Of a stretch of 64,000 bases of DNA, positions 33,901 to 42,705 are shown piece after piece (within the stretch, counting starts at the first letter, position 1; every line of letters begins with the position of its first letter). The translations under genes were made by a program, and so were the position numbers. The stretch comes from Phyllostachys edulis (Eukaryota; Streptophyta; Magnoliopsida; Poales; Poaceae). The notes beneath the pieces were generated by a model, which saw nothing but the letters and a program-made list of their open reading frames with translations, had not been told where the DNA came from and did no database searches. The DNA lies in the NCBI GenBank assembly GCA_036346405.1, contig CM070568.1, forward strand, positions 36,676,820 to 36,740,819, read 5' to 3'.

Positions 33901-36900
33901 CTAAAGACGACAGACGAGATCCACACAGATGGCCAAGACGGTGATGCCACTTCTTTGAAAGAGCCGTGAGACGAAGTGGCGTAAGCGGAGAGATGGCGGT
34001 GATGGTGGCGATAGAAGGAAGGTGAAGCTACCAAGCTCCCAAAGACGCTGTGAGTCAAGGCGCCGAGGGCCGAATCAACCGAGCTCCGTGTGGCGGTCTG
34101 AACACAACAAGAGTCGAGTCGAGAATGACCCGACAACCAAGATCAGTAATTTGTCCAGCAGAAAGAAGCTGCATGGTAAGGCGAGGAACATGAGCAACAA
34201 AAGGAACATGAAAAGATGAGTTGCTAAGAGATCCTCGACCGAGATGAAAGAGAGGTACCATCGGCGGTGAGAACACTAACAGAGAATCAAGAGGTGTAAT
34301 GAAGGACAGTGGAAGCATCGAAGTCATGTGAAAAGATGCTCCGAATCAAGAATCCACGGGAGGTACTGACCGTGTAGAAGGTGGTTTCTCGGTTCAAAGA
34401 GTCGATGAGCGAGCCCGCAGAACTGCCGAGGAGAACTCAAGCGGCAAGCAAAGCGTCGAAGTCCGGTTATCTCTCGCCGCCGAGAGAAACTGGCCAAGGA
34501 GTCGATGCAGACGTCGATGTAGAAGCACCGATGTCGATGCTAGTAGAAGAACGACGTGAAAGATGCCGCTTCTTCTTATAGCACTGACTCAATGTGGCCA
34601 ACCTTGTTGCGATAGGAAGCGATGAGGCGGCCACCTCGGATGGAGGATTCGCCACCACCGCCTGTGGCGGCCACGGAGAGGCAAGCAGTCAAGCGTGGAA
34701 GCGAGCGGTGTAGCAGTGGACGAGCCGAAAGCACAGAGGGAGTGGCATCGACCAAAGACACACTCAAGCGAGTCTCCTCCGCGATCTCGGTAAGAGCCTC
34801 CAGAGAGTGACACGAGGGTGCCGTGCAAGGAGCTGGCACGCCTCTGCTTGAACTTCGGGATTTAAGGCGAGTAAGGAACTCGTGACCCGCTGAAACTCCA
34901 AGTCAAGACGCATCTGGCTAGGCAAAGACGGACACGAGCGACAACCACCGTCGCGGCGAAGTCCAACCGACGCCCGATGCCAGAGCTCAGGCGTAAAAGC
35001 GTCAACAATAGCATCACCTGCTGAAGAGAGTGCTCTGGCGACCACGGACAGTACAAGGCATCACCAGAGGGCTCAGAAGCGCCGACGGCGGTGAGTCCAC
35101 ATCCGAAAGCCGAGGAGAGTCCCACAACCTCGTAAGAGAACCGAGGCCGACACCGGCAATGAGGACAAAGAAGCTGAAAGGCCGCCGTCGTGCACCACCG
35201 AGTGTAGACGGTCGGTCGATCTTTGTAGGAATCGAGCCTCTTGGTAGGCGAGAGGCCTCATCATTAGCAAGGTGGCGGCCTCAGCAATGACAATTTTGTT
35301 TCATTGTCGGGCGGACATGACAGCGAGGGTCGTCGAGTAGGGCAAGCGGGCGATGACATCGCCGAGAGGATGCCCCGAGACGAAGACCACGCATATGGAT
35401 GCGCATGTGAGACGGTCGGTGTAGTTAACACCATCGAAGATCACCGCAACGAGGAGAGCAAGACCCATTGGTGGCGGTCTTTGGGCGGCGGCGACCAAAG
35501 AACGAAGTCTAACAGGCGGCGCCGACTACAGGCCCGGTTAGAGCGACGTTTTTTCGACTTAAAGAAAAACTTCGGCCGCCACAGTCGACTGTTTTAATCC
35601 AGCGGTACCTAGGGTTTCCGAGTTCCTCGATAAGCGGCCTGCATCGGAGGAGGCCGGGCGGGACCGGAGGCGCGGCGGCGGGCGGACCGGAGGCGCGGCG
35701 CTCAGACGGGAGGCGCGGCGGCTCCGGATCCGGCGGAGGAGCAGACCGAGGACGCCAGCAGCGGCAGGAGAGCTCCGAGGAGCTCCGGATCCGTGATCGG
35801 CTGGGCGGCGGCCCCAGCGCGCGCCACCGGAGGTGCTCGGAGACAATGGCGACCAAGACGCAGCGGAGGATCCGGCGCAGAAGGATCCCGCTGGCGGAGG
35901 AGGAGGCAGCGTCAGGCAAGACAGGGAAGGAGCCGCCGTCGGCGCAGAGAGAGAGGCGGCGCGCAATGCAATGGAGGAGGCCGGCGTCGGGACAACAAGC
36001 GAAGCGACGGAAAATCCAAAACCCTAGGTAGGCTCTGATACCATGTTATGAATAGCGCTTGTATTCAATATGAGGCCAATGGGCCAGTATATATACACAA
36101 ATACAGGTGGTGAATATGCACAAAACCCCTCATAACAATGGGGAATAACATTCATAGACATATATCTCTAACAGAGAGAACTGAATTCATTGTTGTTCGT
36201 GTTGTAAATACACCAACTATTCAATTGCAGTTACCAATCTTATCTCAAGAGACAGCCTTTTTTATTTGTCAGGCCCAGTGTTTTCAGCCACATCCAGTGG
36301 GCACACAAAGGAGGTTGAAGAAACATTCAAAATGCTTTCTCCACCGATGATGTCTTTCATCACGAATTTGCCTGCTATTGAAGGTATGGCCGTATGAGCA
36401 CCTACTGTCCTCTGATGCATAACTTCCATGTCGTATGCCAGATGCTATTAGAATTAGAGCATGGAACCAGTCCATGCAAAATCAGACACTAGTTTAGGCC
36501 TGGTCCATGTAGTGCATTGGTTGAGGAATGTTCAAGAGTTTAAACTAGTTCTCGTGAGCATGCTTCTTCTGAATTGTGAAGTTTGTCGTGTGTTCATCAC
36601 CATCAGGTTGCATAACTAATAACATGGTTATTTTGAAATAAATACCGCAATACTTGAAAGCCGTAACATAGCCTTTTTGAAAAGTTGGTGATTTTGTATA
36701 TTGCCTTAGCATATATTTAGTTCTTTGTGTAGTTTTCAGGGTTTTGCATTGGCATGGCATCAACAGTCAAAGGTTTGAAAATGTGCTATTAATTGATAAT
36801 TGTTGAATACCCCAGATCATCTTCTTATCGGTCTTCAAAGTCTTGAATATGGGCTGCTGAAATATTGCTGAGATGAATCTGTATTCGTCTTGACAGGACC

Positions 36901-37501
36901 ATCACCAGATATGGATATCGTGCTTGGCGTGCTACTACAAAGTACATTGCCAATAGGGCATGGTGTTGGTAAACCAGCCATTTCCGGTCCTCAAGTTCCT
37001 GGCCCTGCCACTAGTGACCTCTCAGGCCCCAGCAAATCAGGGTTGAACCAAAATGGACCCGTTCATAGACCTCCAAGAGATGGGCAATACACGAGAAGGA
37101 AGGGCTTTGAAAGTAATCTCTCTCTCTCTCTCCAATCTTTACCATCCGCAAAGCTGAACTTATGTTTGCATGTTGTGCTGAAAGAACAATATGCCTAGCA
37201 TTTTTAGCCATTTTTGGTTATAATCGATTCAAGGCAAAGTTGTTTTATGGTTTATTACATCTGGGTCAATCAGCAGAAAAGATGAGTCATATTAGGTTTT
37301 GAATCTGATAAGTATTGACTTATCGTATTAGGGCAAGAGGAAGACGATACGACGACAGTGCAGAGCCGAGCGGTGCCAAGAGATATATTCAAGCTCAGGC
37401 AGATTCAGAGGAGTCGTGGGGCGGGTGTTTCTCAGTCTGGATCGGCGGTAATGTCCAGTGGAAGTGTGTTTTCCGGGGAGCAGTCTGCCAGCTCAAGCTA
37501 G
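9999..37501 (+). CDS. CSTF77: Cleavage stimulation factor subunit 77 (CstF-77 / Suppressor of forked)
   Basis: Scaffold of the nuclear CstF complex that binds downstream elements and bridges CstF-64 and CstF-50 during pre-mRNA cleavage and polyadenylation. Exons read as 9999-10049, 10145-10207, 10345-10454, 10876-10976, 11069-11130, 11240-11380, 11651-11779, 12565-12611, 12934-12997, 13337-13457, 24157-24215, 24319-24387, 24471-24611, 25430-25494, 25696-25792, 26110-26169, 28022-28174, 28739-28805, 28888-28992, 36273-36383, 36897-37112 and 37332-37501. All phases agree and the sum is 2202 nt (733 codons plus TAG), the usual length of the plant protein. Residues ~1-550 are HAT (half-TPR) helical repeats, with the Suf domain in the second half (for example LEYADFLCRLNDDRNVRALFE). 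Residues ~560-733 are the Pro/Ser/Gly-rich tail. The start MDIYNVEAAEI is the only ATG in a suitable context. Introns 10 (10.7 kb) and 19 (7.3 kb) are swollen by transposons, yet coding is intact. The exon 13 donor is ambiguous by one codon: 24611 or 24614. Confidence 0.95.
11166..11182. repeat. Homopolymer C tract (17 bp) in CSTF77 intron 5
   Basis: A run of 17 consecutive C residues lies 36 bp downstream of the exon 5 donor and inside the 109-bp intron 5. It is the only sizeable simple tract in the compact 5' part of the gene. Its length may be unstable or affected by sequencing. Confidence 0.9.
13458..14026. other. Start of CSTF77 intron 10, original intron sequence
   Basis: AT-rich sequence after the exon 10 donor with no ORF or repeat of note. 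It continues as native intron until the copia LTR begins at 14027. The matching native remainder before exon 11 lies at about 23821-24156. Confidence 0.6.
14533..18587 (-). mobile_element. Long solo LTR inside the copia gag region
   Basis: The boundaries are TGTTAGGACC at 14533 and TGTTACA ending at 18587, flanked by identical 5-bp duplications CTCTG (14528-14532 and 18588-18592). Read on the minus strand it runs TGTAACA to TAACA. A TATA box (TATAAAAGG, minus strand, 17838-17846) precedes a GC-rich stretch, as in a U3-R-U5 layout. No primer site, polypurine tract or second LTR is present, so it is a solo LTR left by LTR-LTR recombination. Its own length is 3.2 kb once the hAT element at 15065-15872 is subtracted. 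The end region is homologous to those of 44420-47122 and 50806-54095. Such long LTRs are known from grass Gypsy elements, but the family is not proven here. Confidence 0.85.
15065..15872. mobile_element. Non-autonomous hAT element related to 809-5010
   Basis: The ends are CATGCTTATTAAGGTG (15065-15080) and CACCTTAATAACCATG (15857-15872), close to the 16-bp TIR of the 4.2-kb element at 809. Perfect 8-bp duplications ATTAATTT lie at 15057-15064 and 15873-15880. The subterminal zones share the GCGGTAAG and AAGGCG motif clusters, including the stretch AAAAGGTGTGAGGGGGGTG-like sequence near 15820 that matches 850-870 in reverse. The GC-rich interior has overlapping ORFs without domains and no transposase, so it depended on another copy for movement. 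It sits inside the solo LTR at 14533-18587. Confidence 0.92.
22070..22989 (-). mobile_element. 920-bp solo LTR inside the copia RNase H domain
   Basis: The insert has TG...CA ends (TGATACGGGG at 22070, CCTCATCA ending 22989) and exact 5-bp duplications ACTTG at 22065-22069 and 22990-22994. Removing it restores continuous RNase H sequence, which confirms the boundaries. On the minus strand the first ~180 bp of the LTR encode a GPMTRARAK...NEQ segment. This resembles the C-terminal end of plant Gypsy-type polyproteins, so the donor family apparently ran its pol reading frame into the LTR. A cluster of degenerate ~75-bp repeats is at 22575-22750. No internal retrotransposon region remains. Confidence 0.87.
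22575..22750. repeat. Three degenerate ~75-bp repeats with GCATGCATGC cores
   Basis: Units share CTCCAGCCGCATG (about 22590, 22667 and 22736). The first two continue into ATGCATGCATGCGTG followed by an ACTCTTT or ACACTTT segment, and the third is truncated. They lie inside the solo LTR at 22070-22989. Confidence 0.75.
23438..23820 (+). mobile_element. Probable solo LTR, 383 bp, before CSTF77 exon 11
   Basis: The sequence runs from TGTTATGGCG to CCACAACA. It has a good TATA box (TATAAAA at 23627-23633) about 190 bp in, then a C-rich downstream part, which is the classic U3-R-U5 arrangement. No internal retrotransposon region adjoins it. The flanks are a TG-repeat on the left and TGTGT on the right, so a 5-bp duplication is plausible but cannot be fixed to the base. 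It is in the same orientation as CSTF77 and 0.34 kb before exon 11. Confidence 0.65.
26259..27579. mobile_element. Mutator-like element in CSTF77 intron 16
   Basis: The ends are long inverted repeats: GAAAAAGTCCACTTTTCAAC at 26259 and the complement of GAAAAAGGCCCATTTTTCAA at 27579. They continue through CCCTCAACTATG into a further imperfect match of tens of bases. The 9-bp sequence TTTTAAAAT lies at 26249-26257 and 27580-27588, the duplication length of Mutator-like elements; one base (26258) separates the left copy from the end as drawn. The 1-kb interior is GC-rich with ORFs on both strands (up to 134 codons) but no MURA transposase, so it is non-autonomous. Its composition would fit a Pack-MULE that captured gene fragments, which I cannot confirm by eye. 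Confidence 0.85.
27961..27978. repeat. (TC)n microsatellite before CSTF77 exon 17
   Basis: A run of about nine TC units lies 43 bp upstream of the exon 17 acceptor. It may add to the pyrimidine-rich context there. A similar (TC)n run lies just downstream of the exon 21 donor, at 37119-37132. Confidence 0.85.
29222..30938 (+). mobile_element. Small non-autonomous copia-type element in intron 19
   Basis: The left LTR is 29222-29382 and the right LTR is 30793-30938, sharing GAATTCCTT, TATACATGTATG, CCCATTG-GCCTCATGAATAT and CATAA ends. The primer site TGGTATCAGAGC (29383-29394) directly follows the left LTR, and the polypurine TTTGAGGGAG precedes the right one. The 5-bp duplication GTATT is exact (29217-29221 and 30939-30943). 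The terminal dinucleotides are mutated (AG at the left end, AA at the right). The left LTR carries a ~50-bp internal tandem duplication (about 29270-29370). The 1.4-kb interior has no protease, integrase or RT, so the element could only have moved with proteins from a relative. It is sense to CSTF77. Confidence 0.88.
31094..36173 (-). mobile_element. Ty1/copia element with identical 130-bp LTRs
   Basis: The LTRs at 31094-31223 and 36044-36173 are identical over all 130 bp by eye and are bounded by exact 5-bp duplications GAGAG (31089-31093 and 36174-36178). The element reads on the minus strand. The primer site TGGTATCAGAGC (complement at 36032-36043) follows the 5' LTR, and a polypurine tract GAGGAGGGG (complement just after 31223) precedes the 3' LTR. 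It lies antisense to CSTF77 in intron 19. LTR identity implies recent insertion or later homogenisation, while the polyprotein is badly broken. The LTR core (GCCCATTG, GCCTCAT, ATTCATAACA) is related to that of the 29222-30938 element. Confidence 0.93.
31240..35990 (-). pseudogene. Copia gag-pol remains, many frame breaks
   Basis: In order on the minus strand: a low-complexity Ala/Pro/Ser-rich gag start (about 35990-35510), then degraded gag. A region at 34330-34060 contains VPRLTMQLLSAGQIT, typical of the protease to pre-integrase stretch. The integrase at ~33810-33350 has YYIIFIDDFSRHTW. The reverse transcriptase at ~32700-31975 has WVYKIKTRS and the catalytic YVDDMIIT box near 32160, then DLGPLRYFLGIEV. 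The RNase H stretch covers 31950-31260. No open piece exceeds about 140 codons. Similarity of DLGPLRYFL and SQEKYI segments to the copia remnant at 19190-23229 suggests a related lineage. Confidence 0.82.
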
Positions 37502-37949
37502 CTCAGTCTGTAGTTCTGTACGCATGTAGCTTTCTTTAGCTTATACGCTGATATATGTTACCATGTAATATAGTCTATAGCAGGAAGAAAGTAACATACT
37601 AGCTAGGGTCAGGTTTAGGTTAGCCTTGGCTAAATGGAGCTTTGGTTTATTAATTAATGAATGTGAGAACAAAACTAATGTTTCTGAATGAGGATGCCCA
37701 TGTTGTTGAATGCTGATGCTTTTATGTATGGTTTCATTCAAGAGGAAAGGAGGACAAGTATTGTTTCATTTTCCTAGAGCAAATATTTCGGCTGCAGTGA
37801 CCAAACACAGGCAGTAGCTGAAGTTGAATGGAACTACTGAAGGATTTATAGTTAGCCTTCATTCACAGATGGTGCCACAAGAGTTAGCACGAATTCAGTG
37901 GTAAATTGGACACATTAGCAGTCAGATATGCAATTTTCTTACCTTGTTA

Positions 37950-38298
37950 GGCCATCTCTAATGTTGTGTTTTAATGTTATGTTTTAGTCGATTCAAATGA
38001 GAAGAGAGGAGGCATTGAATCGATTCAATACATTGGAGGGTCGATTCCAACAAAAAAAACATAGAACCGGACTCTATTTAGAAGTTAATTCAAAGTATTA
38101 AACAGCTCATATGAGCATTAAACAACTACATAGGAAAAAGTGCGGCTGGGAGAGGATATTATTATTTTATGGTTTTTTAATGTAACGATGAGTCCCATTT
38201 ATTAGTAGAAATCGGTTTAATACATTGAAGAAAAACAAACTCAGTTCCTAGATGGTATGACTTTAAATCGATATCAGTTCAATACATTAAAAATGCTC
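37950..38298. mobile_element. Tourist-like MITE, 349 bp, TTA target duplication
   Basis: The left end GGCCATCTCTAATGT and right end ACATTAAAAATGCTC are imperfect inverted repeats. The flanks are TTA at 37947-37949 and 38299-38301, the 3-bp duplication of PIF/Harbinger-type elements. The interior is AT-rich with weak internal complementarity (ATCGATTCAATACATT-like motifs near both ends) and no coding capacity. Confidence 0.75.
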
Positions 38299-38408
38299 TT
38301 AATAACAGTTTGTGCTAACTGTTTAGAGGTGGACCAGGCAGCCTACTGTGATGACCTCAATCGAATAATTTCAGGCCCGTTCGATTTGCCAATTGTCTTA
38401 ATTTCCCA

Positions 38409-38414
38409 TTTATT
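38409..38414 (-). terminator. Candidate poly(A) signal for RS2
   Basis: AATAAA on the minus strand, about 300 bp downstream of the RS2 stop codon. The position is sensible for a plant 3' UTR, but plant poly(A) signals are loose, so this is only a candidate. Confidence 0.35.
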
Positions 38415-38713
38415 CAGTGCTAAGAATCAAAGGCTGGCAGAAAAGAAAGGAAACTAAGGAGAAGAAACGGATTAAGACGGTAGCAGCACCATTACATTTC
38501 TGATCACCTAGAGAAGTGAAGTGAAGCTTCAATTCAACTGTTGTAAAAGATTAAGACAAAAGAGAGGAGAGGGGGGAGTGCAACGAACGAACGAGGTTGC
38601 ATGCATGCATATGAGCATAGCATGTCGTTTTCAGGTTTTACACGACACGTCCAAGAAAGCAACTGGTGATCATCGCAGCAGCATCGGCGGCAATGGCAGT
38701 GGCCACCGGCCGT

Positions 38714-39781
38714 TCATCTCGACGGGGGCCAGCGGCGGCACGAGCCGACCTGCTCGAGGAACTTGGTGAGGCGGGCGTGCTTGGCGGCCCACTGCTCCGC
38801 CATCTTCTGCTCCTTGAGCTCGGCGTCGCGGCGGAGGCCGGCCACCTTCTCCCGGTACTCCGCCTCCACGCGCTCCACCGCCGCGGCCTGCTCCTCCCGC
38901 AGCACGCGCATCTTCGCCTCGAACTCCTCCGCCGCCTCGCGGCGCCGGCACGCGCGCTCCGACTCCAGCTGCAGCTCCACGCGCTTCAGCCGCCACGCCG
39001 CCTCCTTCCGGTGCGCTGCCCACGCGCGGTGCCCCTCGTCCAGCTCCCGGCAGCACTCAGCCAGCGCCTGCGCGTCGACACCCATGCCCGACGGCGGCGG
39101 CACCTGCGGGCTCGCGAACCCGAACGCCGCCGCGGTGGCGTCCTTGGGCACGCGCTCCGTCTGCTGCATCCACGGCGCGGCGGCCGGGGGAGCGGGCGCG
39201 GTGACCGCAGACGCGAGGCTGAGCGTCACGGACGGCGACGGTGGGCGCGGCGGCCCCGGCGCCGCCGCCACAGACACCGCGTTGGACCCCACCGTGGACG
39301 ACATCCACGGCGGGAGCATGGACGCGGCCATGAGCAAAGGCGCGACCTGCCGCTCCTTTACGAGCTTCTCCGCAAAGTTCTCGAGCAGCCACTCGTACCT
39401 GCCCCTCTCGTCGGGGCTAGGCTCCGGCGGCGGCCTCCGGCTATCCCTGAGCTCCCGCTGCTGCTTCTCCTTGAACACCTCCCACCACTTGCCGAGCCGC
39501 TTCGCCGTGCGCCCCGGCACCTCGGCGGCGATCTTCTTCCACTTGTTTCCGTGCTTGGCCTGAAGCCTGATCACCAGCCGCTGCTCCTCCTCGGTGAGCG
39601 AGCCCTTCTTGATCCCCGGCCGGAGGTAGTTCTTCCACCGCTCAAGGCACGACTTGGCGTCGCGGTCGAGCGCGACGTTCATCCGCTGCGCCACCAGATT
39701 CCACTCCCGCGGGCCATACTGCCGGACGTACGCGCGCAGGATGGCGTCTTCCTCAGGCCGCCACCGCTGTCGTTCCTTCAT
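38714..39781 (-). CDS. RS2: ROUGH SHEATH2 / ASYMMETRIC LEAVES1 / PHANTASTICA-type MYB
   Basis: R2R3-MYB transcription factor, 355 residues. With LBD-type AS2 partners this family keeps class I KNOX homeobox genes silent in leaf primordia and shapes leaf polarity. Two MYB repeats occupy residues ~2-110 (RWRPEEDAILRAYVRQYG, then LTEEEQRLVIRLQAKHGNKW). They are followed by the family signature TAKRLGKWWEVFKEKQQREL and a conserved ERGRYEWLLENFAEKLV block. A Pro/Ala-rich middle (~145-235) leads to a C-terminal coiled coil (~240-345) of Arg/Glu-rich heptads. I start at MKERQRW, the conserved family start, not at the ATG 12 codons upstream, because a predicted splice acceptor falls between them. The coding sequence has no intron, as in maize rs2. 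It is very GC-rich, which creates a long antisense shadow ORF. It converges on CSTF77. Confidence 0.95.
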   Translation of the reverse strand: MKERQRWRPEEDAILRAYVRQYGPREWNLVAQRMNVALDRDAKSCLERWKNYLRPGIKKGSLTEEEQRLVIRLQAKHGNKWKKIAAEVPGRTAKRLGKWWEVFKEKQQRELRDSRRPPPEPSPDERGRYEWLLENFAEKLVKERQVAPLLMAASMLPPWMSSTVGSNAVSVAAAPGPPRPPSPSVTLSLASAVTAPAPPAAAPWMQQTERVPKDATAAAFGFASPQVPPPSGMGVDAQALAECCRELDEGHRAWAAHRKEAAWRLKRVELQLESERACRRREAAEEFEAKMRVLREEQAAAVERVEAEYREKVAGLRRDAELKEQKMAEQWAAKHARLTKFLEQVGSCRRWPPSR

Positions 39782-40830
39782 CTGCTGCAAAGGCCATCGC
39801 CCATCGCTCGACCTCACTCCTCATACTGCACTCTGCATCATGTCCATTCCCATCCAAAAAAAAGTTACAAATCTTTAGCTCAATGCAGCACACATCATAC
39901 AAGGATAAGCATGGATTTTTTTTTTTAAAAAAATCAAATATTTAGATCAAAGGAAAGAAGAACACGCACTGCATCAGGAAAGAACAAGCATGGCTTCTAA
40001 TTGTGCTAGTCTGACAGAGGTAACAAGTGGATTTTCAGTCAGTGCCTTGCTAGTTGCTGCAGCACATATGGAGAGCTATTTGCAGCTGCTTGCACGAGCA
40101 GAACAGTGATTAGTACTAGCAGCAAGGGATGGGGTAGATGCTTCAATGCATTTGGGCTGCAACAGTACAAGTGATTACCAGGGGGAGGAAAAGAAAGTAA
40201 GAAGCAAGAAGAGAGATGCTTGGGCAGGGTGGTTAGTTGCTTTATTCATTGCAGCATTTATAAGTTTCAGTTTGGGGTGGCAAAAGCAGTATGGACTGGA
40301 GTAGAGTTATTTGTTCAGGGATCCATTACTGTGACCTGCAGCACACTACTTCCTACTACTACTAGTCTACAACTACTAACTCAAAAGCCAGCCAATGCAT
40401 GCTCCTACAACATGTTGGTACTCCAAAATTGTGCAAGATTATTCTTTTGACATTGTACAATAATTACCAAGTGCCAGGATAGCCTGCAAGTTCTTCAGGT
40501 AACAGCTAAAATACTGCATGTGTCAAAAGAAATAGTAATTTCTTTTCAAGAATTCTTACAAAGGCTACGTACCATAAACCAATGGCAAAAAGGAATTGAC
40601 AAAGAATAATAAACTCTTAGCTAAAGCCAAAACATCTATTACTATCAACATGGAGACAAATTCACAGATGGAAGAAGGGTGTGGGCACATCTGACTGAGT
40701 GAGCAAATAATAAGCTAGCACTGTTTTCTCGCAAGCTTGTCTTGTATCTTGAGCAATGTCGCCATCTAGCATTAATTGGGTGTTGATCAAGGACAAGCTA
40801 ATCTGCCAAATACCCACCTAATACCCCGGG

Positions 40831-41456
40831 AAAACAACAAAATAAGAGAATGTGCAAGAGACGGAAGCAAATCCAAATTAATGTGATTACGCTAGGACCA
40901 TTTGCAACCCCACATGTGTTGCTCGCTAATGACGCATTAAAGGCGTAAGGTCAGGGCTAAAGCTAATCACACAAGAGATGAAATTATAATTTGGACATTG
41001 AAGATGAATTAGGACATCAAGTGAATTTGGTAAATGGGAAATCAAATATGGCAAAGAATTCAGTCCATTTTGCATATTTTCACCTATTAATGAAGGATTG
41101 AAGTGAAAATAATACAGTAAAATCTGCAAGAATTTCGAGCAAATCAGTTGGGTGGATCTACGCAGGCAATATATTTTGGAAAGCTACAAAAGCAGGTAAG
41201 ACAGAGTTATTATTATTTTTATATAAAAAAGGGGTTACTTTTAATTCAAGCATTAATAAAAAAAATCAGGTAAGACAGATTCGTTTGTTTCACCCACTTC
41301 ATCTTCTAATTCAAGCATTAATCAGGAAGAAACAAAACAAAAGAATGTGGAAAGTATGGTAGCAAAGCCAAATAAATCAATGTGGTGTTGCTTGGACCAT
41401 TGTTTCCCCCTGGCTACATGTTACTACTGACAAATTAAAGGCGGTGTGAGGGTATG
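40831..41456. repeat. Diverged direct duplication inside the RS2 leader intron
   Basis: Segment 40831-40958 and segment 41325-41456 align by eye in the same order: AAACAAnAnAAAAGAATGTG, a TTAATGTG/TCAATGTG block, TAGGACCATTTG/TTGGACCATTGTTT, CACATGTGTT/CTACATGTTA, and ATTAAAGGCGTAAGG/ATTAAAGGCGGTGTGAGG. Similarity is moderate, so the duplication is old. Confidence 0.7.
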
Positions 41457-41712
41457 CTACAAGTATGATGAAACATGGATCTGTGGTGCTGGGGATTATT
41501 ATCCTTCAGATAACTCATACAGCAAGTTTTCAGTTACTCATCATTTTGCATCCTTCTTTCTTTTGCCTTATTTTTCATATGTAAGTGAATATTCCAAATG
41601 ATATGGGGGCAGAAACAAGTAAAAAATAATCATGGAGCAATCAAATGAGAAATGATGGGAGAAAAAAATAGCATCCCTGGATAATCTCCACAAAAAGAAG
41701 CCGCCTAGTTTA

Positions 41713-42065
41713 GGGCCTCTTTGGATTGAGAGATTTCATAGGATTTTTGGAGGAGGATTCTAATTCTTAGAATTTTTTTTCTTACGCATTCCTATACCCT
41801 CAATTCCATAGGGAAATGAACATGAGCTCAAAACCACATGTTATTTTTTTCATTTGAGAAGTCCAATTCTCTCTCTCTCTCCTCTCTCTCTAATCAAGTA
41901 ACATATAATCTCAATATTCCTGTATTTTTCATATGAAGCATCCAAACACCTCTTTTAAGTCATTTCTGTGGTTGTTTCCCCGTAGGATTCAATAAGCCAT
42001 GACATTACAATCCTGAGTTTTTTCCTATTCCTGTATTTTTAGTTTCATGCGTTCCAAAGAGGTCC
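41713..42065. mobile_element. MITE, ~353 bp, in the RS2 leader intron
   Basis: The ends GGGCCTCTTTGGA (41713) and TCCAAAGAGGTCC (to 42065) are inverted repeats with one mismatch. The left flank is TTA and the right flank TTC, so a TTA duplication of Tourist type with one mutated base is likely. The interior has a CT-rich microsatellite at about 41869-41892 and repeated TAGGATT/AATCCTA-like motifs. It has no coding capacity. Confidence 0.7.
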
Positions 42066-42705
42066 TTCTTACCAAGAAAACAAGGATATATTCCATACCA
42101 TAAAGCGATTCTAAATAATGACATATTTCAACTAGGAATCAACAAAGAGCCAAAGACAAAAAGAATCAAAACTACATAGCCGGTAGCAGCAAGGAGAATC
42201 AGAAAACAAAAACACATTTACTAGCCATCCAACAATCAGTGCATTAATGCTAGGAGTGAAGACACAAAAACTAGATAGGACTAGGAGTACCCTTTTTTAA
42301 TCAAGAACACAAGTTTCCTAGTCATATATCACAATCCATAACAAAACCACAAAAAAGAAAACTCTAAAAATACCAGTCAACATTCCACACTTCCTAGCGA
42401 TCCATCCTACATCCCATGTAGTAAAGCAAAAACAAAAACATCCCAAGTAGTAAAGCAAACCAACAATCCTTATCATGAAAGCAGCCTCCACTACCTTCCC
42501 ACCAAGACAAGAAACTAACAAAAGAGAAATAAATAGCTTCAAGAAAACACAACACAACCAAGAAACATGAACAAACTAATCCATAAAGCAAAGAGCAACC
42601 ATCTCAAGAGCATGTACAACATATGCACTACTACATGGTAAACCTAGTGAAGTATGAACTGTGAACTTGCTCAAGAACTGGTCTTGAATGATGGTATCCA
42701 CTTAC

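Larger units (their letters stand above)
37502..38713. other. Tail-to-tail spacer between CSTF77 and RS2
   Basis: It holds the 3' UTR of CSTF77 (AT-rich, with AATGAA-type signals near 37660), a Tourist-like MITE at 37950-38298 and the 3' UTR of RS2 on the other strand. There is no additional coding region. Confidence 0.6.
39782..42705 (-). other. RS2: Predicted 2.9-kb leader intron of RS2
   Basis: The donor is CCTCT|GTAAGT at 42705 (minus strand, strong consensus). The acceptor is TTTGCAG|CAG|ATG, a tandem NAG-NAG site ending at 39785 or 39782, directly before the start codon. An intron at this place fits the AS1/RS2/PHAN family (from memory). It contains a MITE at 41713-42065 and an old duplicated pair at 40831-40958 and 41325-41456. 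No other gene was seen inside it. Confidence 0.7.

Noticed and set aside
38666..39928. A 420-codon plus-strand ORF covering the whole RS2 gene
   Set aside because: It is antisense to a clearly conserved MYB gene. Its product is Arg/Leu/His-rich low complexity, as expected from the GC-rich third positions of RS2. No domain is present.
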